This document shows, one piece after another, positions 32,666-42,255 of a stretch of 64,000 nucleotides of DNA. Source of the DNA: Lunularia cruciata (Eukaryota > Streptophyta > Marchantiopsida > Lunulariales > Lunulariaceae); contig OX419761.1 in NCBI GenBank assembly GCA_948567375.1, positions 29,116,243 to 29,180,242 on the forward strand, given 5' to 3'. The stretch's first letter is position 1; each line of letters starts with the position of its first letter. The position numbers were made by a program, and so were the translations under genes. Below the pieces are notes generated by a model, which did no database searches, was not told the origin of the DNA, and saw only the letters and a program-made list of their open reading frames with translations.

Positions 32666-33260
32666 TTACCGCTGATTGTGAGAATCATTGGTATGTTTTG
32701 GTGATGGTGGAGCACTTCTCAAAGTGGATTGAGTTGGTGGCACTTCCTGACAAGTCTAGTGAAAGGACAGCTTACTCATTCTTGGATCGAGTTCTAAGTC
32801 ATTTTGGTGCACCAACTGAGGTTTTGACTGATCAAGGTACAAAGTTCTTGGGGTAGTTTCAGGTCTTGTGTGACAAGGCTTTGATTGATCATTGTACTAC
32901 ATCCCAAGATCACCCTGAGGCAGATGGCTTAGCAGAGAGAGTGGTTTAGATAGTGAAGAGAGGATTGCAAAAGTATGGTTTTTAGAGAGGCCACTTGGGA
33001 GATTGGGATCTCCAGTTACCTTGGTTGGCCATGGGCTATCGGTTTAACCGGCAATCTTCCTTAGCATCCTTCTTACTTTCTACTCTATGGACAAGATCCA
33101 AATTTACCTACAGCCATTTGTCAAGATGTTATTGTAGTTTTGGACTTGGATGACCCCAATGTATAAATGAGTGCATGTTCTCAGCGTGCAAGATCGTTCA
33201 GAGAGTGATGTTGATGGCCTTTGAGAACTTGGTGATTGCTCAACATAGAGATACTTTACG
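32666..33260 (+). pseudogene. Family A integrase core, copy 2
   Basis: Starts in the core at HWYVLVMVEHFSKWIEL, with VLTDQGTKFLG (Asp near 32827) and PEADGLAERV, retaining the catalytic Glu. The N-terminal zinc finger and first Asp were lost with the upstream deletion. In-frame TAG and TAA codons remain (for example FLG-stop-FQVL near 32855). Confidence 0.8.
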
Positions 33261-33681
33261 CTATGCTACCATTCAAGGAGGAGGTTATAGACCCTCAATC
33301 CGTTGATTTCATCCAGGAGACTATGTATATCTACAGCAGACAATGCCAATGATACTTGATGTTTTGACAAGCCGTACTATCTTGAGAGTGCGTGAGGTTT
33401 TGCCATCTGGAGTCCTTGTGTTAGAAGGACATGATGGTGTTTTTTGGAAGGATCATGTGCACAATTGTGCACCATGCCACCTCCCAGACGTTGATGGTAC
33501 TATGGACCCAAGCTTGGCACTTGTATGTGCAGGCTTGAGGTGTATGTTATGTGGCTCTTTTGGTGGAGCTACCACTATGTTAGTGTGTGATAGCTGTTTG
33601 AGAGGATGGCATATGGCATGTATGACTCCTCCACTCATGGTGGTTTCTCAGGGACAGAAGTTATGTCCTAGATGTACTTGA
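33261..33681 (+). pseudogene. Family A integrase tail with complete PHD finger, copy 2
   Basis: The best-preserved PHD in the window. In the ATG-initiated reading at 33343 (112 residues) the eight zinc ligands are C67, C70, C82, C85, H90, C93, C108 and C111, i.e. C-x2-C-x11-C-x2-C-x4-H-x2-C-x14-C-x2-C. GWH precedes the His ligand pair and TPPL follows, as in canonical PHD fingers. Upstream, GDYVYLQQT (about 33320) and ILRVREVLPSGVLVLEG form the integrase C-terminal module. Ends at TGA 33679-33681. It replaces the chromodomain found at this position in chromoviruses such as element E. Confidence 0.86.
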
Positions 33682-33850
33682 CCTATAGCTAGTTCATTCT
33701 TTATATGGTATAGATTGCAAACATGCGAGTAACAATGGGGCTCCATAGCGCCTGGCCTCCTAATCTTTACCCATCATAGGGTATATCATATACTTGGAGT
33801 AGATGGTTATCTGGAGTAAGAGGGACCTAACCGCCAGCTAGAGGGGCGAT

Positions 33851-34397
33851 TGTGGCACTTTACAGTCTATGTGTGAGTTGTGCTTTTATAGTGTATGATG
33901 TTGACAATGATGGATGTTGTGTAGCAATGTATATACGCACAACAACTATAATGCCATTTGTAGTGTTGCATCTAGATTGCTTGGACACTAGAGTGTCAAG
34001 GATAGTAGTTAGAGTTATTTCAGCAATTTCTCATAGACTACTTTTTGACGGTCAGATTTTGTGTTCGGGGTACTGACTTCATGGTGGAGCTCACCGTCAC
34101 TTTGCACCATTTGCACCGTCAAGTGTGCCGTCAGTGGGACCATTAGGATTTCAGACCTAGCTCAAGTCCAAGGGTATACTTTCAAAGTGCAACTCCATAG
34201 AGCTCACTTCTCTGATGTTGAGCCTTCGAGTTCTTGGCTATGGTGGACAGAGGCTGGCAAGCATCACTTGGATTCTCTTAGCTAGATTGGGTGTGGCTTG
34301 ACTGTAATCAGTGCCCAATTGTTGGCAGTTTATAGAGTGACACATCAAGTACTGATCTGAGTTGAGTTGAGTTGAGAGTGGTAAACAATCTGATTAT
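33851..34397 (+). repeat. Family A LTR 3
   Basis: Begins TGTGGCAC after AGAGGGGCGAT and ends CTGATTAT, where LTR 4 begins immediately. Confidence 0.82.
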
Positions 34398-34806
34398 TGT
34401 GGCACTTTAGAGTCTATGTATGACTTATGTGTGAGTTGTGCTTTTATAGTGTATGGAGTTGACAATGATGTATGTTGTATCAATGTATATATGCACGACA
34501 ACTTTCCAACAATTAGAATTCATATTTGGGGTATAGACTTCATGGTAGGGCCCACCATCACTTTGCACCGTTTGCACCATCAAGTGTGCCATCAGTGGGA
34601 CCATTAGGGTTCAAGACCTAGCTTAAGTCCAAGGGTATACTTTCAAAGTGCAGCTTCAAAAAGCTCACTTCTCTAATGTTGAGCCTTTGAATTCTTGGCT
34701 ATGGTAGACAAAGGCCGTTGAGCATCAATTGGATTCTCTTAGCTAGAGTGGGTGTGGCTTAACTGTAATCAATGTCCAATTGTTGGCAGTTTATAGAGTG
34801 ACACAT

Positions 34807-35554
34807 TGTAATACCAAGGGTTAGCCATATGATCTAGATGTGAAATTTGGTTTGGTAACATCTAGAATGATGTTATACATGATGGTCAAAATAGATCAGA
34901 TAGAAGTATCACCAAAAGAGTACTTCTACTAATAGGGCAGAAACTGAAATAGACTTGAGAACCTTAGAACCAATAGCTAGACATATGATTTAAAGGTGAG
35001 AATTGGTTTGGTAACATCTGGAAGGATGTTACACATGATGGACTAAACAGTTCAGAAAGAGGTATCACCAAAAGGGGACTTCTACTAATAGAGTAGGAAC
35101 CAAAATATGCCTGAAATCTTTGAAAGCAATTTTGGAGGCCTAAACGAATGAATTAGGCCTCGAAAATGTGCAGATTCCCCCCCCCCCCCCCCAAACAGAT
35201 GAAAGGCTGGCCTTCCCTCCCCCCTGGTTTGTCTCATTGAGAGCTTTCCAATGGTACCTTACTCATGTGATTCTGAGATTCCTACAAGAAGATTCCCTAA
35301 AAGATTCCCTTCGGTCAAAGCTTGTTTGACCAACCAGATAGGACCTAGACCAGACAGGTCACCCATCCAAGTAAGTAATCCAAGGGTAGAGCTTGCTGAC
35401 ATGTCACCTATCTGTGTCCCTAATCCTATGGTGGAGCTTCCTTGGAGGAGATCCTCTTTGTCTATATAATAAAGAGAAGGTGCTCCCTTGGGGCATCGAA
35501 TGTTTGAGTGTGCAATCTGTGTTTTCTCTCTTCTCTTGTCCTCGGAGTATTACA
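34807..35554 (+). repeat. Element E 5' LTR
   Basis: 748 bp, TGTAATACC to GTATTACA. It holds a 16-C run at 35177-35192 and a TATA box CTATATAATA at about 35462, about 90 bp before the LTR end. Confidence 0.93.
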
Positions 35555-35555
35555 A

Positions 35556-35567
35556 TGGTATCAGAGC
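35556..35567 (+). other. Element E primer-binding site
   Basis: TGGTATCAGAGC one base after the 5' LTR, complementary to plant initiator tRNA-Met. Confidence 0.95.
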
Positions 35568-36158
35568 AAGTGTTTTAGTCCAAGAGAGTGGATCATCCCT
35601 CTTGGAATAGCACAAACTATTGAAACTGAGTAATTTGAGGTGGAGAACATAGAGTAATTGCTAGACTTAGGAAGGACTTTAGAGAGCGGATGGGATGGAT
35701 GCGCCGGGGGGACAATCTCCCGCACCTAGCTTTCCATTCTCAAATCCATTCCACATCAAGGTTATGTACATCCAGCGTGAGCAGATGAGAGTATTGCTAG
35801 TTTTATCACTTTGGTGCAGAATTCATGGACAGAGTGATGAACTCACCAAACCCGGTGATTCTACCTATAGTGATATATGACAGAGAGTAGGATTTGACGA
35901 TCTACATTCTATTATGATACTATGGATATGAATGTCCCAAATCCTCTCCCTTTCAACACTCAAGTAGAAATCCGTTATGTAGTGAGGCCGGAATTGATGT
36001 TTAGAGATTTTGTGGTTAGGAATTTTGGTGAGGAGTATTATCAACGAGTGATAGCTTCTGAGGTCCCAATGGTAGTTCTGATAGTTTGTGCGCCTTCCAG
36101 AGTGATTATATTGACTCTGTATTGAAGTAGACGTTAGCAATTGGGTGTTGCAGGAACC

Positions 36159-37247
36159 ATGGATCCGCAGTTGCAAGAGCTGGTGCAAGGAATGCAAGGG
36201 ATGTTGAATGAATTTCGAGAGATTAAGATGACCATGGAGACATTGCAAAGTCAAGTGCAGATCCTCACGAACGATCAAGCCATGCAAGAAGAAGAGCCAT
36301 CTCAAAACCCAATACCTGCAACTGAAGTACTTGGAGAGGCACCCGTGCCTACGAACCCTATCAACAATGAAGCCACATTGCTACTCTAGATGAAGAAGAC
36401 ATGCAACATCGAGCCTTACAAGGGGCAGCGTACGATGGGAGTTGTGGAGAATTGGATCTCGAGAATGAATCGTTATTTTTGATTGTTCTCAACAAAGATC
36501 ACAAAGCATGCTGTAGGCGTGTTTGCATGTGGGTACTTGACCGATAAAGCCCTCACATGGTATGATGCTTGGGAACGATCCATGCTGTCAGAGAGAAGGG
36601 AGGTCACATGGACAGCAATGCAAGAAGGACTGCTCAAGAATTTCCAATCGGTGGATTCTGTGCAGATGGCTCGAACCCGACTATGGGGATTGAGACAAAA
36701 GAATAGCGTACAAGAGTATGTGGAGGCATTTCTGGATCTACAAGTTGCAATTACCGACATGAGTCCAGCAGAGACTCTCGACAATTTCAAACGAGGGTTG
36801 AAAGAGCGGATTCGCCAAGAAGTCATGGTGCAAAACCCTCGCACGGTATTTGAAGCTATTGCTTGTGCGCAGAGAATAGCCGGAGCATTAGGTGGAGGTG
36901 AAGGAGTAGTTCCACCTCAACATTATTGGGCAGAAATGCCACACATGGGTGGACCAGTACTGATGGAATTGGGCAACCTTCAATTCTGGGATCAAGGAGC
37001 ACGGCCGCTTCAAGGAGAGCGGGGACGGGTAGAAGAACGAAGAGATGGAGTCCCACGAGGAGAAGGGACTCAAGGAGAACAACGCCGTTGTTACAATTGT
37101 GGCCGTATTGGGCACATATCTACCAATTGTCGCATTCGTTTCCCTAGAGGCCCTCGGCCTTCGTATAGGCGATCTTTGAACAACATGGAGAGGCACATTG
37201 AAGAGGAGGAGGTGGAAACCACTTCGGAAAACAAAGATTGCCAGTAA
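36159..37247 (+). pseudogene. Element E gag
   Basis: One frame from ATG 36159 (MDPQLQELVQGMQGML) with a coiled-coil-like N-terminus. The capsid follows, with ALTWYDAWE, the ARTRLWGLRQ-NSVQEYVEAF block and FKRGLKERIRQEV. The zinc knuckle CYNCGRIGHISTNC is near 37088-37130. Two stops break it: TAG at 36387-36389 and TGA at 36478-36480. A downstream ATG-free restart gives the long reading from 36483. Gag would package the element RNA. Confidence 0.88.
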
Positions 37248-37831
37248 ATGCACCTCGTGGCCTTACTAGCTCAATAAGGAAGCAAAGAAGCGAGGGAAAG
37301 AAGAAGAATAATGCACAAAGATCCCGAAAGGCAACCTCACAATTGATTGTCGTGAATGGAATCCTAGAAGGTAATCAAGTGAGAGTATTAATAGATCCGG
37401 GAGCAACAAAGAATTTCTTGTCTTGCTCTGTTGCAATAAGCTTGGGAATGGATCTAGAGAGAGATGGAAGTGAAGAAGTAGAGTTACCAAATGGGCAAAT
37501 AGAGAGCATTGAATCATTACCTAGACGGGTAACCCTCTCTGTAGGAGAATATCAGGAAGCAATTGAGTGGTGAGTGATACAATTAGCCCGTTATGATGCA
37601 ATTTTAGGCATACCATGGATGGAGCAGTACAACCCAATGGTGGATTGGAGGAAGAAAGTAGTGAGAACCCACCAATGGTCAATCATTGGGGTTAAAGAAA
37701 AATCACACAGGCAGAAACTACCTCTATATGTCGTAGGGACGACAACTGTCTGTAAGACAGATAGATGTTTTTTGGGTCTAATAAGAGAAGTCCAGAGTGC
37801 ACAACTCGCTGGACAAATTCCTGAGAATTGA
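37238..37831 (+). pseudogene. Element E protease
   Basis: Reads RVLIDPGATKNFLS, with the Asp at about 37393; D-P-G replaces the usual D-S/T-G, a change likely to impair the protease. After TGA at 37571-37573 it continues YDAILGIPWMEQYNPMVDW, the second conserved half. The frame changes near 37828 into pol. Confidence 0.82.
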
Positions 37832-40671
37832 AGGATGTGGTGGATGAGTTTCAAGATGTCTTTCCCGATGATCTACCCTCAGGATTACCACCTAAAAGGC
37901 GAGTAGATCACAAAATAAAGACACTCCCGGGGAAGACACCTCCTTGTAAGGCCCCATATCGCTTATCACCTCATGAGTTGGAGGAGTGTAAGACTCAAAT
38001 TGAGGAGATGCTACAGAAAGGGTTCATCCAACCTAGCGTATCACCATATGGGGCCCCTATCTTGTTTGTGAAGAAGAAGGATGGTACAATGCGCATATGC
38101 ATTGACTATTGGGGTCTCAATCAGAAAACAGTGAAGAACAAATACCCCTTACCTCGCATGGATGACCTGTTTGATCAACTCCATGGAGCGAGATACTTCA
38201 CCAAACTGGACTTGCGGAGCAGTTACAATCAAATCCGAATTGCAGAGGAGGATGTGTACAAAACTGCCTTTTGAACCAAGTATGGCCACTTTGAGTATCT
38301 TGTGATGCCTTTTGGCCTCACCAATGCGCCTGCCACTTTCATGAGCCTAATGAATGACATATTTTGTCCATACTTGGATAAGTCTGTTATAGTCTTCTTG
38401 GATGATATCTTAGTATATAGTAGCACGATGACAAAACACAAACAACATCTACGAGAGGTCCTCCAGATTCTAAGACAGAATCAGTTGTACGCCAAAATCT
38501 CAAAGTGTGAGTTTGGCAAGTCTGAAGTAGACTACTTAGGGCATAGAGTAAGTGCAGAGGGCATTCAAGTATTGACAGATAAAATAGAGGTCATTCAAAA
38601 ATGGAGTGCCCCAGAAGATCAGACTCAACTTAAGAGCTTCTTGGGGTTGACGGGATTCTATCGTAGATTTGTCAAGGACTTCTCCAAGGTTGCACAGCCT
38701 TTAACGGCACTACTTGGCAAGGGGAAGAAGTGGACATGGGGAACTGCACAAGAGTTGGCCTTTCAAGAATTGAAGGCCGCCTTGCTACATGCACTAATCT
38801 TGAAGTGGTATGACCCAAAACGTCCAATCAAGTTGGCTACGGATGCATCAGGCGTAGCAATAGGAGCAGTCCTACAACAAGAGTGGCATGACGGATGGCA
38901 TCCAATTGCATATTTCTCTCAAAAGTTGTTACCAGCAGAGCGCAACTACCACACCACAGAATGAGAAGAGCTAGCCATCGTTCTAGCAACCAAGCATTGG
39001 AAGCACTACCTGGGCGAGAAGGCATTTGTAGTAGAGACAGACCACAAACCTCTAGTCTACCTCGAGACGCAGAAGGATCTATCTCGTCGCCAAATTTGGT
39101 GGGCAGAGTGGCGACAACGCTTTAACATCACAATCACCTATGTGGAAGGTAAGAAGCAACTTGCAGATGCATTCACCCGCATGCCAATGGCCAACAACTT
39201 GGCGGCAGAGGTTAAGATTAACCCTAAATTCTGGCAAGAGATTCTAGCTGCTACAAAAACTAATCCACAGATTGTAGAAGCGCAATCATCCAAAGGTGTC
39301 ACCAGCACCCAAGGACTCACCTTTCGGGAGGGCCAATTGTGGATCCCAAATGTCCCAGAATTACACACCACCATTCTAGCAGAATGTCATGATTCAGCCA
39401 TTGCAGCTCATGTCGGAGTGGACAAGACCTTGGAAGCAGTCAAGCGCCATTACTATTGGCCCAAGATGAGCAACGACGTGATGGACTATGTGCATAGCTG
39501 CCTACTTTGTCAACAGAACAAAGCTTCTAATCAAGCTCCTGCAGGGCTCCTTCAACCTCTTCCCACTCCTACCCAACGTTGGGAACAAGTGAGTATGGAT
39601 CTCGTCTGTGAATTACCCAAGACCACCTCAGGGTTTGACTCCATTGTGGTCTTTGTGGACCGGCTCAGCAAAATGATTCATGTATGTCCTACCACCAAGG
39701 AGGTGACCGCTCCACAACTAGCTCAACTATACCTAGATGCAGTCTTTGCTCACCATGGCTTGTCTAGAGTACTCATCACTGATAGAGGCACCCAATTCAC
39801 CAGTTTGTTTTGGCAAACACTCTTTGGTTTCTTCAAAACCAAGTTGGCCATGTCTACAGCTTACCACCCACAAACAGATGGCCAAACAAAGCGGGCTAAT
39901 CGTACGATTGAAGACATGTTACGCGGCTTCACCTTAGAAGAGCAAGAGAGGTGGGACACCCTACTACCGTTGGTGGAATTCGCTTACAACAATTCAATGA
40001 ATGCCTCCACCCAAGTCACTCCGTTCTTCCTCATGTATGGTGAGCATCCCTTCACACCTTCTAGCTTGATGAAGATCCGTCCAGTGACTACCAAGGTTGA
40101 TGCAATCAAAACATTTGTTTCTAGAATCCAACAAGGTGTGGAGAGCGCCAAGCACAGGTTACAAATTGCACAAAATTGACAAAAGCAGTATGCTGATGCA
40201 CACCGTAGGCACATGGAGTTCAATGTTGGGGATCAAGTGTGGTTATCGACAACCAACTTCACATTAGTTGGATCTTGTAAGCTCAGACCTCGTTTTATTG
40301 GGCCTTTCTCAATTCTTTGTCGCATCGGCGCTGTGGCCTATCACCTTGAGCTACCACCACACATGAAGATCCATCCAGTGTTCCATGTCTCCCTATTACG
40401 CAAATATGCTTCCCAATCAGGCCAAGGTACTTCCACACAGGACATTTGACCTTGTTCGACAATCATTGATGGCACAGAGGAATATGAAGTGGAGCGGATT
40501 CTCCAAAAGCGCATGCGTGGTACTCGCCATCCGCGGGTGGAATATCTAGTACAATGGAAAGGTTACCCCCTCTATGAAGCAACCTGGGAACCTGCTACCA
40601 ATTTGGCACATGCACCGGTGTTGGTGCAAGCATTTGAGGAACAATTGCACAACGAGGACATTGCGTCTTAA
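37828..40671 (+). pseudogene. Element E RT, RNase H, integrase and chromodomain
   Basis: A single frame with four TGA stops (38272, 38962, 40177, 40447). RT runs from [10 protein letters not shown] to the catalytic [10 protein letters not shown] (Asp pair 38401-38406). RNase H has [16 protein letters not shown]. The integrase zinc finger includes HVGVDKTLEAVKRHYYWP and CLLCQ. The core has SMDLVCELP, ITDRGTQF (Asp 39781) and DGQTKRANR, where Lys (AAG 39889-39891) stands for the catalytic Glu at the right 35-residue spacing. The GPF-type module near 40300 precedes VFHVSLLRKY. The C-terminal chromodomain has EEYEVERIL and YLVQWKGYPLYEATWEP (about 40474-40610). Chromodomains of such integrases bind modified histones and steer insertion. 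This copy is inactive. Confidence 0.94.
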
Positions 40672-40684
40672 AAGGAGGGAGGTT
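40671..40684 (+). other. Element E polypurine tract
   Basis: AAAAGGAGGGAGG directly before the 3' LTR, overlapping the end of the chromodomain reading. Confidence 0.85.
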
Positions 40685-41433
40685 TGTAATACCAAGGGTT
40701 AGCCATATGATCTAGATGTGAAATTTGGTTTGGTAACATCTAGAATGATGTTATACATGATGGTCAAAATAGATCAGATAGAAGTATCACCAAAAGAGTA
40801 CTTCTACTAATAGGGCAGAAACCGAAATAGACTTGAGAACCTTAGAACCAATAGCTAGACATATGATTTAAAGGTGAGAATTGGTTTGGTAACATCTGGA
40901 AGGATGTTACACATGATGGACTAAACAGTTCAGAAAGAGGTATCACCAAAAAGGGACTTCTACTAATAGAGTAGGAACCAAAATATGCCTGAAATCTTTG
41001 AAGGCAATTTTGGAGGCCTAAACGAATGAATTAGGCCTCGAAAATGTGCAGATCCCCCCCCCCCCTCCCCCACAACAGAGGAAAGGCTGGCCTTCCCTCC
41101 CCCTAGGTTTGTCTCACGAGAGCTTTCCAACGGTACCTTACTCATGTGATTCTGAGATTCCTACAAGAAGATTCCCTAAAAGATTCCCTCCGGTCAAAGC
41201 TCATTTGACCAACCAGATAGGACCTAGACCAGACAGATCACCCATCCAAGTAAGTAATCCAAGGGTGGAGCTTGCTGACATGTCACCTATCTGTGTCCCT
41301 AATCCTATGGTGGAGCTTCCTTGGAGGAGATACTCTTTGTCTATATAATAAAGAGAAGGTGCTCCCTTGGGGCATCGAATGTTTGAGTGTGCAATCTGTG
41401 TTTTCTCTCTTCTCTTTTCCTCGGAGTATTACA
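40685..41433 (+). repeat. Element E 3' LTR
   Basis: 749 bp. It matches the 5' LTR except for scattered substitutions, and the C-run is broken by a T (41054-41070). Confidence 0.93.
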
Positions 41434-41453
41434 CACATCAAGTACTGATCTGG

Positions 41454-42255
41454 AGCGAGTGTGGTTTACACTTGGTGTTGTCCTATTGGATAACCAGATG
41501 GGGATTTTTGGTTTGGTGGGACCTTCAAGGAAGGTCTATACACCATAGAGGGTCTTACTTAACTCTAGTGCATAGCCTCTTATGTTGGGGAAGGTTGCAG
41601 TTGTTGGTCTAGACTTACGGAAGACCAATGTGGAGAGGTGTCCATTTCAAATCCAAACATCTCAAGGTGGTGGTTTGACATAGTACATCACACGTCGAGA
41701 GCTTGTTGTCTAGGCTCAGCCTGGTCACCCAACTGATAACTTGGTGGTGAGAGCTTAGGCTATTGTGATAATAGCTAAGTCATATGATGTGCTAGTTGGT
41801 GGAGCAGTGCTATACCCCATGGGTTTCAATATCAACTATTGGGAGGAGACAGCCTCCTATAGACCAGGTTGGCAGTTTGGTGAGAGACGAGTATGTCATC
41901 TACTACTATGCTCCAATAGTGACAATATTGGCTCTTGTCCTAGACCATGGCAACATCAGTTTGAGCTTTTAGTGGTGTTGTTACTTGGCCTAGTGACTTA
42001 TTGGAGAGGAATGCCCATGTAAAGGATACTCTAGTACTAGAAGAGATCACTCAGATTTGGAGTACGAGTGGGATTGTTCCATCTACCTTGGATGTTCTAT
42101 TGTGGAGTTTGGAGGAGGCATTGCAACAACATGCAAGTCGGTTGGTGCAACAAGCTTGGAGTGGAGCCTTTGAACCACCAAGAGATAAGTGTGAAGATGA
42201 GCTCCTAGAGTCAATTACCTTGACACCTTTAGATACCACACTCATTGCTTTGTAG
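41454..42255 (+). pseudogene. Family A protease-like region, copy 3
   Basis: Parallels 9297-10095. The active-site equivalent reads N-S-S-A (about 41569). It is followed by VVGLDLRKTNVERCPFQIQT, then YDVLVGGAVLYPMGFNINYW near 41790, and an 84-residue open stretch 42001-42255 (ITQIWSTSGIVPSTLDV) leading into the methyltransferase. Confidence 0.55.

Larger units (their letters stand above)
22546..33850 (+). mobile_element. Family A internal region 2 (interrupted by B1, pol deleted)
   Basis: The leader 22546-23946 matches the sequence after LTR 1. B1 is inserted at 23946/31783, and gag continues from 31783 (CTGCAGTACGTAGTGGG). Near 32660 the sequence jumps from the gag stretch before the zinc knuckle (GGTGGTGTTGCTTG) straight into integrase (TTACCGCTGATTGTGAG), deleting protease, methyltransferase, RT and RNase H. 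The integrase and PHD finger remain. Confidence 0.82.
34807..41433 (+). mobile_element. Ty3/gypsy chromovirus, element E
   Basis: LTRs 34807-35554 and 40685-41433 with a perfect 5-bp TSD, CACAT, at 34802-34806 and 41434-41438. Order: 5' LTR, initiator-tRNA primer site, leader, gag, protease, RT, RNase H, integrase, chromodomain, purine tract, 3' LTR. Frames are nearly continuous and broken mainly by single stop codons. LTRs differ at roughly a dozen or more positions by eye, so it is older than B1. Confidence 0.95.
34398..41453 (+). repeat. Family A LTR 4, internally deleted and split by element E
   Basis: TGTGGCACTTTAGAGTC at 34398 directly abuts LTR 3. The segment corresponding to CCATTTGTAGTG through GACGG is deleted near 34515. 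Element E is inserted at 34806. The LTR resumes 41434-41453 (CACATCAAGTACTGATCTG) and then jumps into protease-coding sequence of internal region 3. Confidence 0.75.

Noticed and set aside
35177..35192. 16-C run as a regulatory G-quadruplex signal
   Set aside because: Single homopolymer in an LTR, interrupted in the other LTR; simplest explanation is slippage.
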